Source of the DNA: Synaphobranchus kaupii
Lineage: Eukaryota; Chordata; Actinopteri; Anguilliformes; Synaphobranchidae
DNA length: 64,000 nt
Direction: 5' to 3'
NCBI GenBank assembly: GCA_029718625.1
Contig: JAINUF010000027.1
Coordinates: 1,968,676-2,032,675, forward strand
Below, one piece after another: positions 11,238 to 24,598 of the stretch. The first letter of the stretch is position 1, and every line of letters begins with the position of its first letter. The notes under the pieces were generated by a model. It did no database searches. It was given only the letters and a program-made list of their open reading frames with translations, and had not been told where the DNA came from. Position numbers and translations under genes: made by a program.

Positions 11238-12000
11238 CATTTAGCAGACGCTTTTATCCAAAGCGACGTACAGTAAGTGCATACAGAGAAATCATCAAGA
11301 TCACTACAGAACAGACAAAGCACATCCTTCCCATAATGTAGCAGCTATCCCTAGCAATGAACGTCGACTGTAGTTCACAGTAAGCTCTGGGCAAATCAGC
11401 AACACCACACTTCCATTCCAAATACTATTATAAACAATAATAAACAGACAGGAAAACACAGCAGCACCAGTGCCACAGCTCAGAACAGCACCAGCACCAG
11501 TGCCACAGCTCAGGACAGCACCAGCAGAGGCACCAGCAGTGCCACAGCTCAGAACAGCACCAGCAGAGGCACCAGCACCAGTGCCACAGCTCAGAACAGC
11601 ACCAGCAGAGGCACCAGCAGTGCCACAGCTCAGAACAGCACCAGCAGAGGGACCAGCAGTGCCACAGCTCAGAACGGCACCAGCACCAGTGCCACAGCTC
11701 AGAACAGCACCAGCAGAGGGACTAGCAGTAGTGCCACAGCTCAGAACAGCACCAGCAGAGGCACCAGCAGTGCCACAGCTCAGAACAGCACCAGCAGAGG
11801 CACCAGCAGTGCCACAGCTCAGAAAAGCACCAGCAGAGGCACCAGCACCAGTGCCACAGCTCAGAACAGCACCAGCAGAGGCACCAGCAGTGCCACAGCT
11901 CAGAACAGCACCAGCACCTGTGCCACAGCTCAGAACAGCAGCAGCACCAGTGCCAGAGCTCAAAACAGCAGCATTACATTACATTACATTACATTACATT
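11238..12000. repeat. Unit 12, 763-bp class
   Basis: Same order as unit 4 and, like it, without the G-to-A mark of units 16, 19 and 27. Tail n=5. Confidence 0.93.
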
Positions 12001-13002
12001 CATTTAGCAGACGCTTTTATCCAAAGCGACGTACAGTAAGTGCATACAGAGAAATCATCAAGATCACTACAGAACAGACAAAGCACATCCTTCCCATAAT
12101 GTAGCAGCTATCCCTAGCAATGAACGTCGACTGTAGTTCACAGTAAGCTCTGGGCAAATCAGCAACACCACACTTCCATTCCAAATACTATTATAAACAA
12201 TAATAAACAGACAGGAAAACACAGCAGCACCAGTGCCACAGCTCAGAACAGCACCAGCACCAGTGCCACAGCTCAGAACAGCACCAGCACCAGTGCCACA
12301 ACTCAGGACAGCACCAGCAGAGGCACCAGCAGTGCCACAGCTCAGAACAGCACCAGCAGAGGCACCAGCAGTGCCACAGCTCAGAACAGCACCAGTGCCA
12401 CAGCTCATAACAGCACCAGCAGAGGCACCAGCAGTGCCACAGCTCAGAACGGCACCAGCACCAGTGCCACAGCTCAGAACAGCACCAGCAGAGGCACCAG
12501 CAGTGCCACAGCTCAGAACGGCACCAGCACCAGTGCCACAGCTCAGAACAGCACCAGCAGAGGGACCAGCAGTTGTGCCACAGCTCAGAACAGCACCAGC
12601 AGAGGCACCAGCAGTGCCACAGCTCAGAACAGCACCAGCAGAGGCACCAGCACCAGTGCCACAGCTCAGAACAGCACCAGCAGAGGCACCAGCAGTGCCA
12701 CAGCTCAGAACGGCACCAGCACCAGTGCCACAGCTCAGAACAGCACCAGCAGAGGCACCAGCAGTGCCACAGCTCAGAACAGCACCAGCACCAGTGCCAC
12801 AGCTCAGAACAGCACCAGCAGTGCCACAGCTCAGAACAGCACCAGCAGAGGCACCAGCACCAGTGCCACAGCTCAGAACAGCACCAGCAGAGGCACCAGC
12901 AGTGCCACAGCTCAGAACAGCACCAGCACCTGTGCCACAGCTCAGAACAGCAGCAGCACCAGTGCCAGAGCTCAAAACAGCAGCATTACATTACATTACA
13001 TT
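12001..13002. repeat. Unit 13, 1,002-bp class
   Basis: Same order as unit 5, with both class marks (AGCAGTTGTG and the 27-mer). Last unit of the partial 7,544-bp copy. Tail n=3. Confidence 0.93.
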
Positions 13003-14004
13003 CATTTAGCAGACGCTTTTATCCAAAGCGACGTACAGTAAGTGCATACAGAGAAATCATCAAGATCACTACAGAACAGACAAAGCACATCCTTCCCATA
13101 ATGTAGCAGCTATCCCTAGCAATGAACGTCGACTGTAGTTCACAGTAAGCTCTGGGCAAATCAGCAACACCACACTTCCATTCCAAATACTATTATAAAC
13201 AATAATAAACAGACAGGAAAACACAGCAGCACCAGTGCCACAGCTCAGAACAGCACCAGCACCAGTGCCACAGCTCAGAACAGCACCAGCACCAGTGCCA
13301 CAACTCAGGACAGCACCAGCAGAGGCACCAGCAGTGCCACAGCTCAGAACAGCACCAGCAGAGGCACCAGCAGTGCCACAGCTCAGAACAGCACCAGTGC
13401 CACAGCTCATAACAGCACCAGCAGAGGCACCAGCAGTGCCACAGCTCAGAACGGCACCAGCACCAGTGCCACAGCTCAGAACAGCACCAGCAGAGGCACC
13501 AGCAGTGCCACAGCTCAGAACGGCACCAGCACCAGTGCCACAGCTCAGAACAGCACCAGCAGAGGGACCAGCAGTTGTGCCACAGCTCAGAACAGCACCA
13601 GCAGAGGCACCAGCAGTGCCACAGCTCAGAACAGCACCAGCAGAGGCACCAGCACCAGTGCCACAGCTCAGAACAGCACCAGCAGAGGCACCAGCAGTGC
13701 CACAGCTCAGAACGGCACCAGCACCAGTGCCACAGCTCAGAACAGCACCAGCAGAGGCACCAGCAGTGCCACAGCTCAGAACAGCACCAGCACCAGTGCC
13801 ACAGCTCAGAACAGCACCAGCAGTGCCACAGCTCAGAACAGCACCAGCAGAGGCACCAGCACCAGTGCCACAGCTCAGAACAGCACCAGCAGAGGCACCA
13901 GCAGTGCCACAGCTCAGAACAGCACCAGCACCTGTGCCACAGCTCAGAACAGCAGCAGCACCAGTGCCAGAGCTCAAAACAGCAGCATTACATTACATTA
14001 CATT
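13003..14004. repeat. Unit 14, 1,002-bp class
   Basis: Same order as unit 13. The two stand side by side, the only adjacent pair of identical unit lengths in the window. Tail n=3. Confidence 0.93.
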
Positions 14005-15318
14005 CATTTAGCAGACGCTTTTATCCAAAGCGACGTACAGTAAGTGCATACAGAGAAATCATCAAGATCACTACAGAACAGACAAAGCACATCCTTCCCA
14101 TAATGTAGCAGCTATCCCTAGCAATGAACGTCGACTGTAGTTCACAGTAAGCTCTGGGCAAATCAGCAACACCACACTTCCATTCCAAATACTATTATAA
14201 ACAATAATAAACAGACAGGAAAACACAGCAGCACCAGTGCCACAGCTCAGAACAGCACCTGCACCAGTGCCACAACTCAGGACAGCACCAGCAGAGGCAC
14301 CAGCAGTGCCACAGCTCAGAACAGCACCAGCAGAGGCACCAGCAGTGCCACAGCTCAGAACAGCACCAGTGCCACAGCTCATAACAGCACCAGCAGAGGC
14401 ACCAGCAGTGCCACAGCTCAGAACGGCACCAGCACCAGTGTCACAGCTCAGAACAGCACCAGCAGAGGCACCAGCAGTGCCACAGCTCAGAACAGCACCA
14501 GTGCCACAGCTCATAACAGCACCAGCAGAGGCACCAGCAGTGCCACAGCTCAGAACAGCACCAGCAGACGCACCAGCACCAGTGCCACAGCTCAGAACAG
14601 CACCAGCAGAGGCACCAGCAGTGCCACAGCTCAGAACAGCACCAGTGCCACAGCTCATAACAGCACCAGCAGAGGCACCAGCAGTGCCACAGCTCAGAAC
14701 GGCACCAGCACCAGTGTCACAGCTCAGGACAGCACCAGCAGAGGCACCAGCAGTGCCACAGCTCAGAACAGCACCAGCAGAGGCACCAGCAGTGCCACAG
14801 CTCAGAACAGCACCAGTGCCACAGCTCATAACAGCACCAGCAGAGGCACCAGCAGTGCCACAGCTCAGAACAGCACCAGCAGACGCACCAGCACCAGTGC
14901 CACAGCTCAGAACAGCACCAGCAGAGGCACCAGCAGTGCCACAGCTCAGAACAGCACCAGCAGAGGGACCAGCAGTGCCACAGCTCAGAACGGCACCAGC
15001 ACCAGTGCCACAGCTCAGAACAGCACCAGCAGAGGGACTAGCAGTAGTGCCACAGCTCAGAACAGCACCAGCAGAGGCACCAGCAGTGCCACAGCTCAGA
15101 ACAGCACCAGTGCCACAGCTCATAACAGCACCAGCAGAGGCACCAGCAGTGCCACAGCTCAGAACGGCACCAGCACCAGTGCCACAGCTCAGAACAGCAC
15201 CAGCAGAGGCACCAGCAGTGCCACAGCTCAGAACACCACCAGCACCTGTGCCACAGCTCAGAACAGCAGCAGCACCAGTGCCAGAGCTCAAAACAGCAGC
15301 ATTACATTACATTACATT
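14005..15318. repeat. Unit 15, 1,314-bp class
   Basis: Array order 30 39 39 24 39i 30 39 24 39i 42 39 24 39i 30 39 39 24 39i 42 39 39g 30 42v 39 24 39i 30 39 30p 30 (30 monomers). Five 24-39i pairs, GTGTCACAG twice and AGACGC twice point to internal duplication. Its right half equals the 897-bp class. Tail n=3. Confidence 0.93.
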
Positions 15319-16081
15319 CATTTAGCAGACGCTTTTATCCAAAGCGACGTACAGTAAGTGCATACAGAGAAATCATCAAGATCACTACAGAACAGACAAA
15401 GCACATCCTTCCCATAATGTAGCAGCTATCCCTAGCAATGAACGTCGACTGTAGTTCACAGTAAGCTCTGGGCAAATCAGCAACACCACACTTCCATTCC
15501 AAATACTATTATAAACAATAATAAACAGACAGGAAAACACAGCAGCACCAGTGCCACAGCTCAGAACAGCACCAGCACCAGTGCCACAGCTCAGGACAGC
15601 ACCAGCAGAGGCACCAGCAGTGCCACAGCTCAGAACAGCACCAGCAGAGGCACCAGCACCAGTGCCACAGCTCAGAACAGCACCAGCAGAGGCACCAGCA
15701 GTGCCACAGCTCAGAACAGCACCAGCAGAGGGACCAGCAGTACCACAGCTCAGAACGGCACCAGCACCAGTGCCACAGCTCAGAACAGCACCAGCAGAGG
15801 GACTAGCAGTAGTGCCACAGCTCAGAACAGCACCAGCAGAGGCACCAGCAGTGCCACAGCTCAGAACAGCACCAGCAGAGGCACCAGCAGTGCCACAGCT
15901 CAGAAAAGCACCAGCAGAGGCACCAGCACCAGTGCCACAGCTCAGAACAGCACCAGCAGAGGCACCAGCAGTGCCACAGCTCAGAACAGCACCAGCACCT
16001 GTGCCACAGCTCAGAACAGCAGCAGCACCAGTGCCAGAGCTCAAAACAGCAGCATTACATTACATTACATTACATTACATT
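15319..16081. repeat. Unit 16, 763-bp class
   Basis: Unit 4 order with A at 15742 (AGTACCAC for AGTGCCAC), a mark shared with units 19 and 27. The change is silent in the PQLRT frame. Tail n=5. Confidence 0.93.
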
Positions 16082-17083
16082 CATTTAGCAGACGCTTTTA
16101 TCCAAAGCGACGTACAGTAAGTGCATACAGAGAAATCATCAAGATCACTACAGAACAGACAAAGCACATCCTTCCCATAATGTAGCAGCTATCCCTAGCA
16201 ATGAACGTCGACTGTAGTTCACAGTAAGCTCTGGGCAAATCAGCAACACCACACTTCCATTCCAAATACTATTATAAACAATAATAAACAGACAGGAAAA
16301 CACAGCAGCACCAGTGCCACAGCTCAGAACAGCACCAGCACCAGTGCCACAGCTCAGAACAGCACCAGCACCAGTGCCACAACTCAGGACAGCACCAGCA
16401 GAGGCACCAGCAGTGCCACAGCTCAGAACAGCACCAGCAGAGGCACCAGCAGTGCCACAGCTCAGAACAGCACCAGTGCCACAGCTCATAACAGCACCAG
16501 CAGAGGCACCAGCAGTGCCACAGCTCAGAACGGCACCAGCACCAGTGCCACAGCTCAGAACAGCACCAGCAGAGGCACCAGCAGTGCCACAGCTCAGAAC
16601 GGCACCAGCACCAGTGCCACAGCTCAGAACAGCACCAGCAGAGGGACCAGCAGTTGTGCCACAGCTCAGAACAGCACCAGCAGAGGCACCAGCAGTGCCA
16701 CAGCTCAGAACAGCACCAGCAGAGGCACCAGCACCAGTGCCACAGCTCAGAACAGCACCAGCAGAGGCACCAGCAGTGCCACAGCTCAGAACGGCACCAG
16801 CACCAGTGCCACAGCTCAGAACAGCACCAGCAGAGGCACCAGCAGTGCCACAGCTCAGAACAGCACCAGCACCAGTGCCACAGCTCAGAACAGCACCAGC
16901 AGTGCCACAGCTCAGAACAGCACCAGCAGAGGCACCAGCACCAGTGCCACAGCTCAGAACAGCACCAGCAGAGGCACCAGCAGTGCCACAGCTCAGAACA
17001 GCACCAGCACCTGTGCCACAGCTCAGAACAGCAGCAGCACCAGTGCCAGAGCTCAAAACAGCAGCATTACATTACATTACATT
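16082..17083. repeat. Unit 17, 1,002-bp class
   Basis: Same order and class marks as unit 5. First unit of the second 3,079-bp block. Tail n=3. Confidence 0.93.
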
Positions 17084-18397
17084 CATTTAGCAGACGCTTT
17101 TATCCAAAGCGACGTACAGTAAGTGCATACAGAGAAATCATCAAGATCACTACAGAACAGACAAAGCACATCCTTCCCATAATGTAGCAGCTATCCCTAG
17201 CAATGAACGTCGACTGTAGTTCACAGTAAGCTCTGGGCAAATCAGCAACACCACACTTCCATTCCAAATACTATTATAAACAATAATAAACAGACAGGAA
17301 AACACAGCAGCACCAGTGCCACAGCTCAGAACAGCACCTGCACCAGTGCCACAACTCAGGACAGCACCAGCAGAGGCACCAGCAGTGCCACAGCTCAGAA
17401 CAGCACCAGCAGAGGCACCAGCAGTGCCACAGCTCAGAACAGCACCAGTGCCACAGCTCATAACAGCACCAGCAGAGGCACCAGCAGTGCCACAGCTCAG
17501 AACGGCACCAGCACCAGTGTCACAGCTCAGAACAGCACCAGCAGAGGCACCAGCAGTGCCACAGCTCAGAACAGCACCAGTGCCACAGCTCATAACAGCA
17601 CCAGCAGAGGCACCAGCAGTGCCACAGCTCAGAACAGCACCAGCAGACGCACCAGCACCAGTGCCACAGCTCAGAACAGCACCAGCAGAGGCACCAGCAG
17701 TGCCACAGCTCAGAACAGCACCAGTGCCACAGCTCATAACAGCACCAGCAGAGGCACCAGCAGTGCCACAGCTCAGAACGGCACCAGCACCAGTGTCACA
17801 GCTCAGGACAGCACCAGCAGAGGCACCAGCAGTGCCACAGCTCAGAACAGCACCAGCAGAGGCACCAGCAGTGCCACAGCTCAGAACAGCACCAGTGCCA
17901 CAGCTCATAACAGCACCAGCAGAGGCACCAGCAGTGCCACAGCTCAGAACAGCACCAGCAGACGCACCAGCACCAGTGCCACAGCTCAGAACAGCACCAG
18001 CAGAGGCACCAGCAGTGCCACAGCTCAGAACAGCACCAGCAGAGGGACCAGCAGTGCCACAGCTCAGAACGGCACCAGCACCAGTGCCACAGCTCAGAAC
18101 AGCACCAGCAGAGGGACTAGCAGTAGTGCCACAGCTCAGAACAGCACCAGCAGAGGCACCAGCAGTGCCACAGCTCAGAACAGCACCAGTGCCACAGCTC
18201 ATAACAGCACCAGCAGAGGCACCAGCAGTGCCACAGCTCAGAACGGCACCAGCACCAGTGCCACAGCTCAGAACAGCACCAGCAGAGGCACCAGCAGTGC
18301 CACAGCTCAGAACACCACCAGCACCTGTGCCACAGCTCAGAACAGCAGCAGCACCAGTGCCAGAGCTCAAAACAGCAGCATTACATTACATTACATT
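17084..18397. repeat. Unit 18, 1,314-bp class
   Basis: Same 30-monomer order as unit 15, including both GTGTCACAG and both AGACGC monomers. Tail n=3. Confidence 0.93.
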
Positions 18398-19160
18398 CAT
18401 TTAGCAGACGCTTTTATCCAAAGCGACGTACAGTAAGTGCATACAGAGAAATCATCAAGATCACTACAGAACAGACAAAGCACATCCTTCCCATAATGTA
18501 GCAGCTATCCCTAGCAATGAACGTCGACTGTAGTTCACAGTAAGCTCTGGGCAAATCAGCAACACCACACTTCCATTCCAAATACTATTATAAACAATAA
18601 TAAACAGACAGGAAAACACAGCAGCACCAGTGCCACAGCTCAGAACAGCACCAGCACCAGTGCCACAGCTCAGGACAGCACCAGCAGAGGCACCAGCAGT
18701 GCCACAGCTCAGAACAGCACCAGCAGAGGCACCAGCACCAGTGCCACAGCTCAGAACAGCACCAGCAGAGGCACCAGCAGTGCCACAGCTCAGAACAGCA
18801 CCAGCAGAGGGACCAGCAGTACCACAGCTCAGAACGGCACCAGCACCAGTGCCACAGCTCAGAACAGCACCAGCAGAGGGACTAGCAGTAGTGCCACAGC
18901 TCAGAACAGCACCAGCAGAGGCACCAGCAGTGCCACAGCTCAGAACAGCACCAGCAGAGGCACCAGCAGTGCCACAGCTCAGAAAAGCACCAGCAGAGGC
19001 ACCAGCACCAGTGCCACAGCTCAGAACAGCACCAGCAGAGGCACCAGCAGTGCCACAGCTCAGAACAGCACCAGCACCTGTGCCACAGCTCAGAACAGCA
19101 GCAGCACCAGTGCCAGAGCTCAAAACAGCAGCATTACATTACATTACATTACATTACATT
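18398..19160. repeat. Unit 19, 763-bp class
   Basis: Unit 4 order with the A mark at 18821. Tail n=5. Confidence 0.93.
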
Positions 19161-20162
19161 CATTTAGCAGACGCTTTTATCCAAAGCGACGTACAGTAAG
19201 TGCATACAGAGAAATCATCAAGATCACTACAGAACAGACAAAGCACATCCTTCCCATAATGTAGCAGCTATCCCTAGCAATGAACGTCGACTGTAGTTCA
19301 CAGTAAGCTCTGGGCAAATCAGCAACACCACACTTCCATTCCAAATACTATTATAAACAATAATAAACAGACAGGAAAACACAGCAGCACCAGTGCCACA
19401 GCTCAGAACAGCACCAGCACCAGTGCCACAGCTCAGAACAGCACCAGCACCAGTGCCACAACTCAGGACAGCACCAGCAGAGGCACCAGCAGTGCCACAG
19501 CTCAGAACAGCACCAGCAGAGGCACCAGCAGTGCCACAGCTCAGAACAGCACCAGTGCCACAGCTCATAACAGCACCAGCAGAGGCACCAGCAGTGCCAC
19601 AGCTCAGAACGGCACCAGCACCAGTGCCACAGCTCAGAACAGCACCAGCAGAGGCACCAGCAGTGCCACAGCTCAGAACGGCACCAGCACCAGTGCCACA
19701 GCTCAGAACAGCACCAGCAGAGGGACCAGCAGTTGTGCCACAGCTCAGAACAGCACCAGCAGAGGCACCAGCAGTGCCACAGCTCAGAACAGCACCAGCA
19801 GAGGCACCAGCACCAGTGCCACAGCTCAGAACAGCACCAGCAGAGGCACCAGCAGTGCCACAGCTCAGAACGGCACCAGCACCAGTGCCACAGCTCAGAA
19901 CAGCACCAGCAGAGGCACCAGCAGTGCCACAGCTCAGAACAGCACCAGCACCAGTGCCACAGCTCAGAACAGCACCAGCAGTGCCACAGCTCAGAACAGC
20001 ACCAGCAGAGGCACCAGCACCAGTGCCACAGCTCAGAACAGCACCAGCAGAGGCACCAGCAGTGCCACAGCTCAGAACAGCACCAGCACCTGTGCCACAG
20101 CTCAGAACAGCAGCAGCACCAGTGCCAGAGCTCAAAACAGCAGCATTACATTACATTACATT
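19161..20162. repeat. Unit 20, 1,002-bp class
   Basis: Same order and class marks as unit 5. Starts a third, unfinished round of the 3,079-bp block. Tail n=3. Confidence 0.93.
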
Positions 20163-21249
20163 CATTTAGCAGACGCTTTTATCCAAAGCGACGTACAGTA
20201 AGTGCATACAGAGAAATCATCAAGATCACTACAGAACAGACAAAGCACATCCTTCCCATAATGTAGCAGCTATCCCTAGCAATGAACGTCGACTGTAGTT
20301 CACAGTAAGCTCTGGGCAAATCAGCAACACCACACTTCCATTCCAAATACTATTATAAACAATAATAAACAGACAGGAAAACACAGCAGCACCAGTGCCA
20401 CAGCTCAGAACAGCACCTGCACCAGTGCCACAACTCAGGACAGCACCAGCAGAGGCACCAGCAGTGCCACAGCTCAGAACAGCACCAGCAGAGGCACCAG
20501 CAGTGCCACAGCTCAGAACAGCACCAGTGCCACAGCTCATAACAGCACCAGCAGAGGCACCAGCAGTGCCACAGCTCAGAACGGCACCAGCACCAGTGTC
20601 ACAGCTCAGAACAGCACCAGCAGAGGCACCAGCAGTGCCACAGCTCAGAACAGCACCAGCACCAGTGCCACAGCTCAGAACAGCACCAGCAGAGGCACCA
20701 GCAGTGCCACAGCTCAGAACACCACCAGCACCTGTGCCACAGCTCAGAACAGCACCAGCAGAGGCACCAGCACCAGTGCCACAGCTCAGAACAGCACCAG
20801 CAGAGGCACCAGCAGTGCCACAGCTCAGAACACCACCAGCACCTGTGCCACAGCTCAGAACAGCACCAGCAGAGGCACCAGCAGTGCCACAGCTCAGAAC
20901 GGCACCAGCACCAGTGCCACAGCTCAGAACGGCACCAGCATAGGCACCAGCACCAGTGCCACAGCTCAGAACAGCACCAGCACCAGTGCCACAGCTCAGA
21001 ACAGCACCAGCAGAGGCACCAGCAGTGACACAGCTCAGAACAGCACCAGCAGCGGCACCAGTGCCACTGCAAACCACTTCCTGCAGTGCCCTGGGAGCCC
21101 CCTGAAAACCACCTCCTGCAGTGCCCTGCAAGCCCCCTGTAAAACCACCTCCTGTCAGTGCCCTGGGAGCCCCCTGCACACCACCTCTCGTGCCCTGGGA
21201 GCCACAGCTCAGAACGGCGGCAGCAGCACCAGTGTCGGGGCTCAGAGAT

Positions 21250-21288
<39 letters not shown>

Positions 21289-21573
21289 CCACCACCACCA
21301 CCACCACCACCACCACCACCACCACCACCACCACCACCAGCAGTGCCACAGCTCAGAACAGCACCAGCAGAGGCACCAGCAGTGCCACAGCTCAGAAAAG
21401 CACCAGCAGAGGCACCAGCACCAGTGCCACAGCTCAGAACAGCACCAGCAGAGGCACCAGCAGTGCCACAGCTCAGAACAGCACCAGCACCTGTGCCACA
21501 GCTCAGAACAGCAGCAGCACCAGTGCCAGAGCTCAAAACAGCAGCATTACATTACATTACATTACATTACATT
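20163..21573. repeat. Unit 21, cassette unit, 1,411 bp
   Basis: Array before the cassette: 30 39 39 24 39i 30 39 30 39 30p 42 39 30p 39 30, then a 42-mer with TAG at 20941-20943, then a 30-mer, a 39-mer with GTGACACAG and a partial monomer. Cassette at 21061-21337, then 39 42k 39 30 30. The seventh monomer has GTGTCACAG. The first seven monomers match unit 15. Tail n=5. Confidence 0.93.
21061..21337. repeat. Triplet cassette 2 in unit 21: (CAG)12(CAC)17
   Basis: Same layout as cassette 1. CAG tract at 21251-21286, CAC tract at 21287-21337. Upstream monomer has GTGACACAG. Fifteen bases longer than cassette 1, all in the triplet tracts. Confidence 0.93.
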
Positions 21574-22587
21574 CATTTAGCAGACGCTTTTATCCAAAGC
21601 GACGTACAGTAAGTGCATACAGAGAAATCATCAAGATCACTACAGAACAGACAAAGCACATCCTTCCCATAATGTAGCAGCTATCCCTAGCAATGAACGT
21701 CGACTGTAGTTCACAGTAAGCTCTGGGCAAATCAGCAACACCACACTTCCATTCCAAATACTATTATAAACAATAATAAACAGACAGGAAAACACAGCAG
21801 CACCAGTGCCACAGCTCAGAACAGCACCAGCACCAGTGCCACAGCTCAGAACAGCACCAGCACCAGTGCCACAACTCAGGACAGCACCAGCAGAGGCACC
21901 AGCAGTGCCACAGCTCAGAACAGCACCAGCAGAGGCACCAGCAGTGCCACAGCTCAGAACAGCACCAGTGCCACAGCTCATAACAGCACCAACAGAGGCA
22001 CCAGCAGTGCCACAGCTCAGAACGGCACCAGCACCAGTGCCACAGCTCAGAACAGCACCAGCAGAGGCACCAGCAGTGCCACAGCTCAGAACGGCACCAG
22101 CACCAGTGCCACAGCTCAGAACAGCACCAGCAGAGGGACCAGCAGTAGTGCCACAGCTCAGAACAGCACCAGCAGAGGCACCAGCAGTGCCACAGCTCAG
22201 AACAGCACCAGCAGAGGCACCAGCACCAGTGCCACAGCTCAGAACAGCACCAGCAGAGGCACCAGCAGTGCCACAGCTCAGAACGGCACCAGCACCAGTG
22301 CCACAGCTCAGAACAGCACCAGCAGAGGCACCAGCAGTGCCACAGCTCAGAACAGCACCAGCACCAGTGCCACAGCTCAGAACAGCACCAGCAGAGGCAC
22401 CAGCAGTGCCACAGCTCAGAACAGCACCAGCAGAGGCACCAGCACCAGTGCCACAGCTCAGAACAGCACCAGCAGAGGCACCAGCAGTGCCACAGCTCAG
22501 AACAGCACCAGCACCTGTGCCACAGCTCAGAACAGCAGCAGCACCAGTGCCAGAGCTCAAAACAGCAGCATTACATTACATTACATT
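21574..22587. repeat. Unit 22, 1,014-bp class
   Basis: Unit 5 order but with a full 39-mer in place of the 27-mer and AGCAGTAGTG in the 42v monomer. It carries the CACCAACAGAGG mark. Tail n=3. Confidence 0.93.
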
Positions 22588-23997
22588 CATTTAGCAGACG
22601 CTTTTATCCAAAGCGACGTACAGTAAGTGCATACAGAGAAATCATCAAGATCACTACAGAACAGACAAAGCACATCCTTCCCATAATGTAGCAGCTATCC
22701 CTAGCAATGAACGTCGACTGTAGTTCACAGTAAGCTCTGGGCAAATCAGCAACACCACACTTCCATTCCAAATACTATTATAAACAATAATAAACAGACA
22801 GGAAAACACAGCAGCACCAGTGCCACAGCTCAGAACAGCACCAGCACCAGTGCCACAACTCAGGACAGCACCAGCAGAGGCACCAGCAGTGCCACAGCTC
22901 AGAACAGCACCAGCAGAGGCACCAGCAGTGCCACAGCTCAGAACAGCACCAGTGCCACAGCTCATAACAGCACCAGCAGAGGCACCAGCAGTGCCACAGC
23001 TCAGAACGGCACCAGCACCAGTGCCACAGCTCAGAACAGCACCAGCAGAGGCACCAGCAGTGCCACAGCTCAGAACAGCACCAGCACCAGTGCCACAGCT
23101 CAGAACAGCACCAGCAGAGGGACCAGCAGTGCCACAGCTCAGAACGGCACCAGCACCAGTGCCACAGCTCAGAACAGCACCAGCAGAGGGACCAGCAGTA
23201 GTGCCACAGCTCAGAACAGCACCAGCAGAGGCACCAGCACCAGTGCCACAGCTCAGAACAGCACCAGCAGAGGCACCAGCAGTGCCACAGCTCAGAACAG
23301 CACCAGCAGAGGGACCAGCAGTGCCACAGCTCAGAACGGCACCAGCACCAGTGCCACAGCTCAGAACAGCACCAGCAGAGGGACTAGCAGTAGTGCCACA
23401 GCTCAGAACAGCACCAGCAGAGGCACCAGCAGTGCCACAGCTCAGAACAGCACCAGTGCCACAGCTCATAACAGCACCAGCAGAGGCACCAGCAGTGCCA
23501 CAGCTCAGAACAGCACCAGCAGAGGCACCAGCAGTGCCACAGCTCAGAACAGCACCAGCAGAGGCACCAGCACCAGTGCCACAGCTCAGAACAGCACCAG
23601 CAGAGGCACCAGCAGTGCCACAGCTCAGAACAGCACCAGCAGAGGGACCAGCAGTGCCACAGCTCAGAACGGCACCAGCACCAGTGCCACAGCTCAGAAC
23701 AGCACCAGCAGAGGGACTAGCAGTAGTGCCACAGCTCAGAACAGCACCAGCAGAGGCACCAGCAGTGCCACAGCTCAGAACAGCACCAGTGCCACAGCTC
23801 ATAACAGCACCAGCAGAGGCACCAGCAGTGCCACAGCTCAGAACGGCACCAGCACCAGTGCCACAGCTCAGAACAGCACCAGCAGAGGCACCAGCAGTGC
23901 CACAGCTCAGAACACCACCAGCACCTGTGCCACAGCTCAGAACAGCAGCAGCACCAGTGCCAGAGCTCAAAACAGCAGCATTACATTACATTACATT
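22588..23997. repeat. Unit 23, 1,410-bp class
   Basis: Array order 30 39 39 24 39i 30 39 30 39g 30 42v 42 39 39g 30 42v 39 24 39i 39 42 39 39g 30 42v 39 24 39i 30 39 30p 30 (32 monomers). Three 39g-30-42v runs suggest it grew by fusing 897-like and 1,083-like arrays. Tail n=3. Confidence 0.93.
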
Positions 23998-24598
23998 CAT
24001 TTAGCAGACGCTTTTATCCAAAGCGACGTACAGTAAGTGCATACAGAGAAATCATCAAGATCACTACAGAACAGACAAAGCACATCCTTCCCATAATGTA
24101 GCAGCTATCCCTAGCAATGAACGTCGACTGTAGTTCACAGTAAGCTCTGGGCAAATCAGCAACACCACACTTCCATTCCAAATACTATTATAAACAATAA
24201 TAAACAGACAGGAAAACACAGCAGCACCAGTGCCACAGCTCAGAACAGCACCAGCACCAGTGCCACAGCTCAGGACAGCACCAGCAGAGGCACCAGCAGT
24301 GCCACAGCTCAGAACAGCACCAGCAGAGGCACCAGCACCAGTGCCACAGCTCAGAACAGCACCAGCAGAGGCACCAGCAGTGCCACAGCTCAGAACAGCA
24401 CCAGCAGAGGGACCAGCAGTGCCACAGCTCAGAACGGCACCAGCACCAGTGCCACAGCTCAGAACAGCACCAGCAGAGGCACCAGCAGTGCCACAGCTCA
24501 GAACAGCACCAGCACCTGTGCCACAGCTCAGAACAGCAGCAGCACCAGTGCCAGAGCTCAAAACAGCAGCATTACATTACATTACATTACATTACATT
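23998..24598. repeat. Unit 24, 601-bp class
   Basis: Array order 30 39 42 39 39g 30 39 30 30 (9 monomers), the shortest array. It equals the 763-bp class minus four monomers (42v 39 39 42k). Tail n=5. Confidence 0.93.

Larger units (their letters stand above)
8431..13002. repeat. 7,544-bp super-repeat, partial copy 2 (units 9-13)
   Basis: Units 9-13 match units 1-5 in length and monomer order. The match ends after unit 13, where copy 1 goes on to the 664-bp unit but this copy goes on to another 1,002-bp unit. The break therefore falls at or close to the unit 13/14 boundary. Confidence 0.93.
13003..16081. repeat. 3,079-bp block, copy 1 (units 14-16)
   Basis: A three-unit block of lengths 1002-1314-763. 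It is followed directly by a second copy at a constant offset of 3,079. Both copies carry a private G-to-A change in the 763-bp unit (15742 and 18821). Confidence 0.93.
16082..19160. repeat. 3,079-bp block, copy 2 (units 17-19)
   Basis: Direct tandem copy of 13003-16081 with identical unit lengths and monomer order. A third round begins at 19161 with a 1,002-bp unit. It stays alike through about the first seven monomers of unit 21 (to near 20635), then diverges into a cassette-bearing array, which places a recombination joint inside a minisatellite. Confidence 0.93.
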
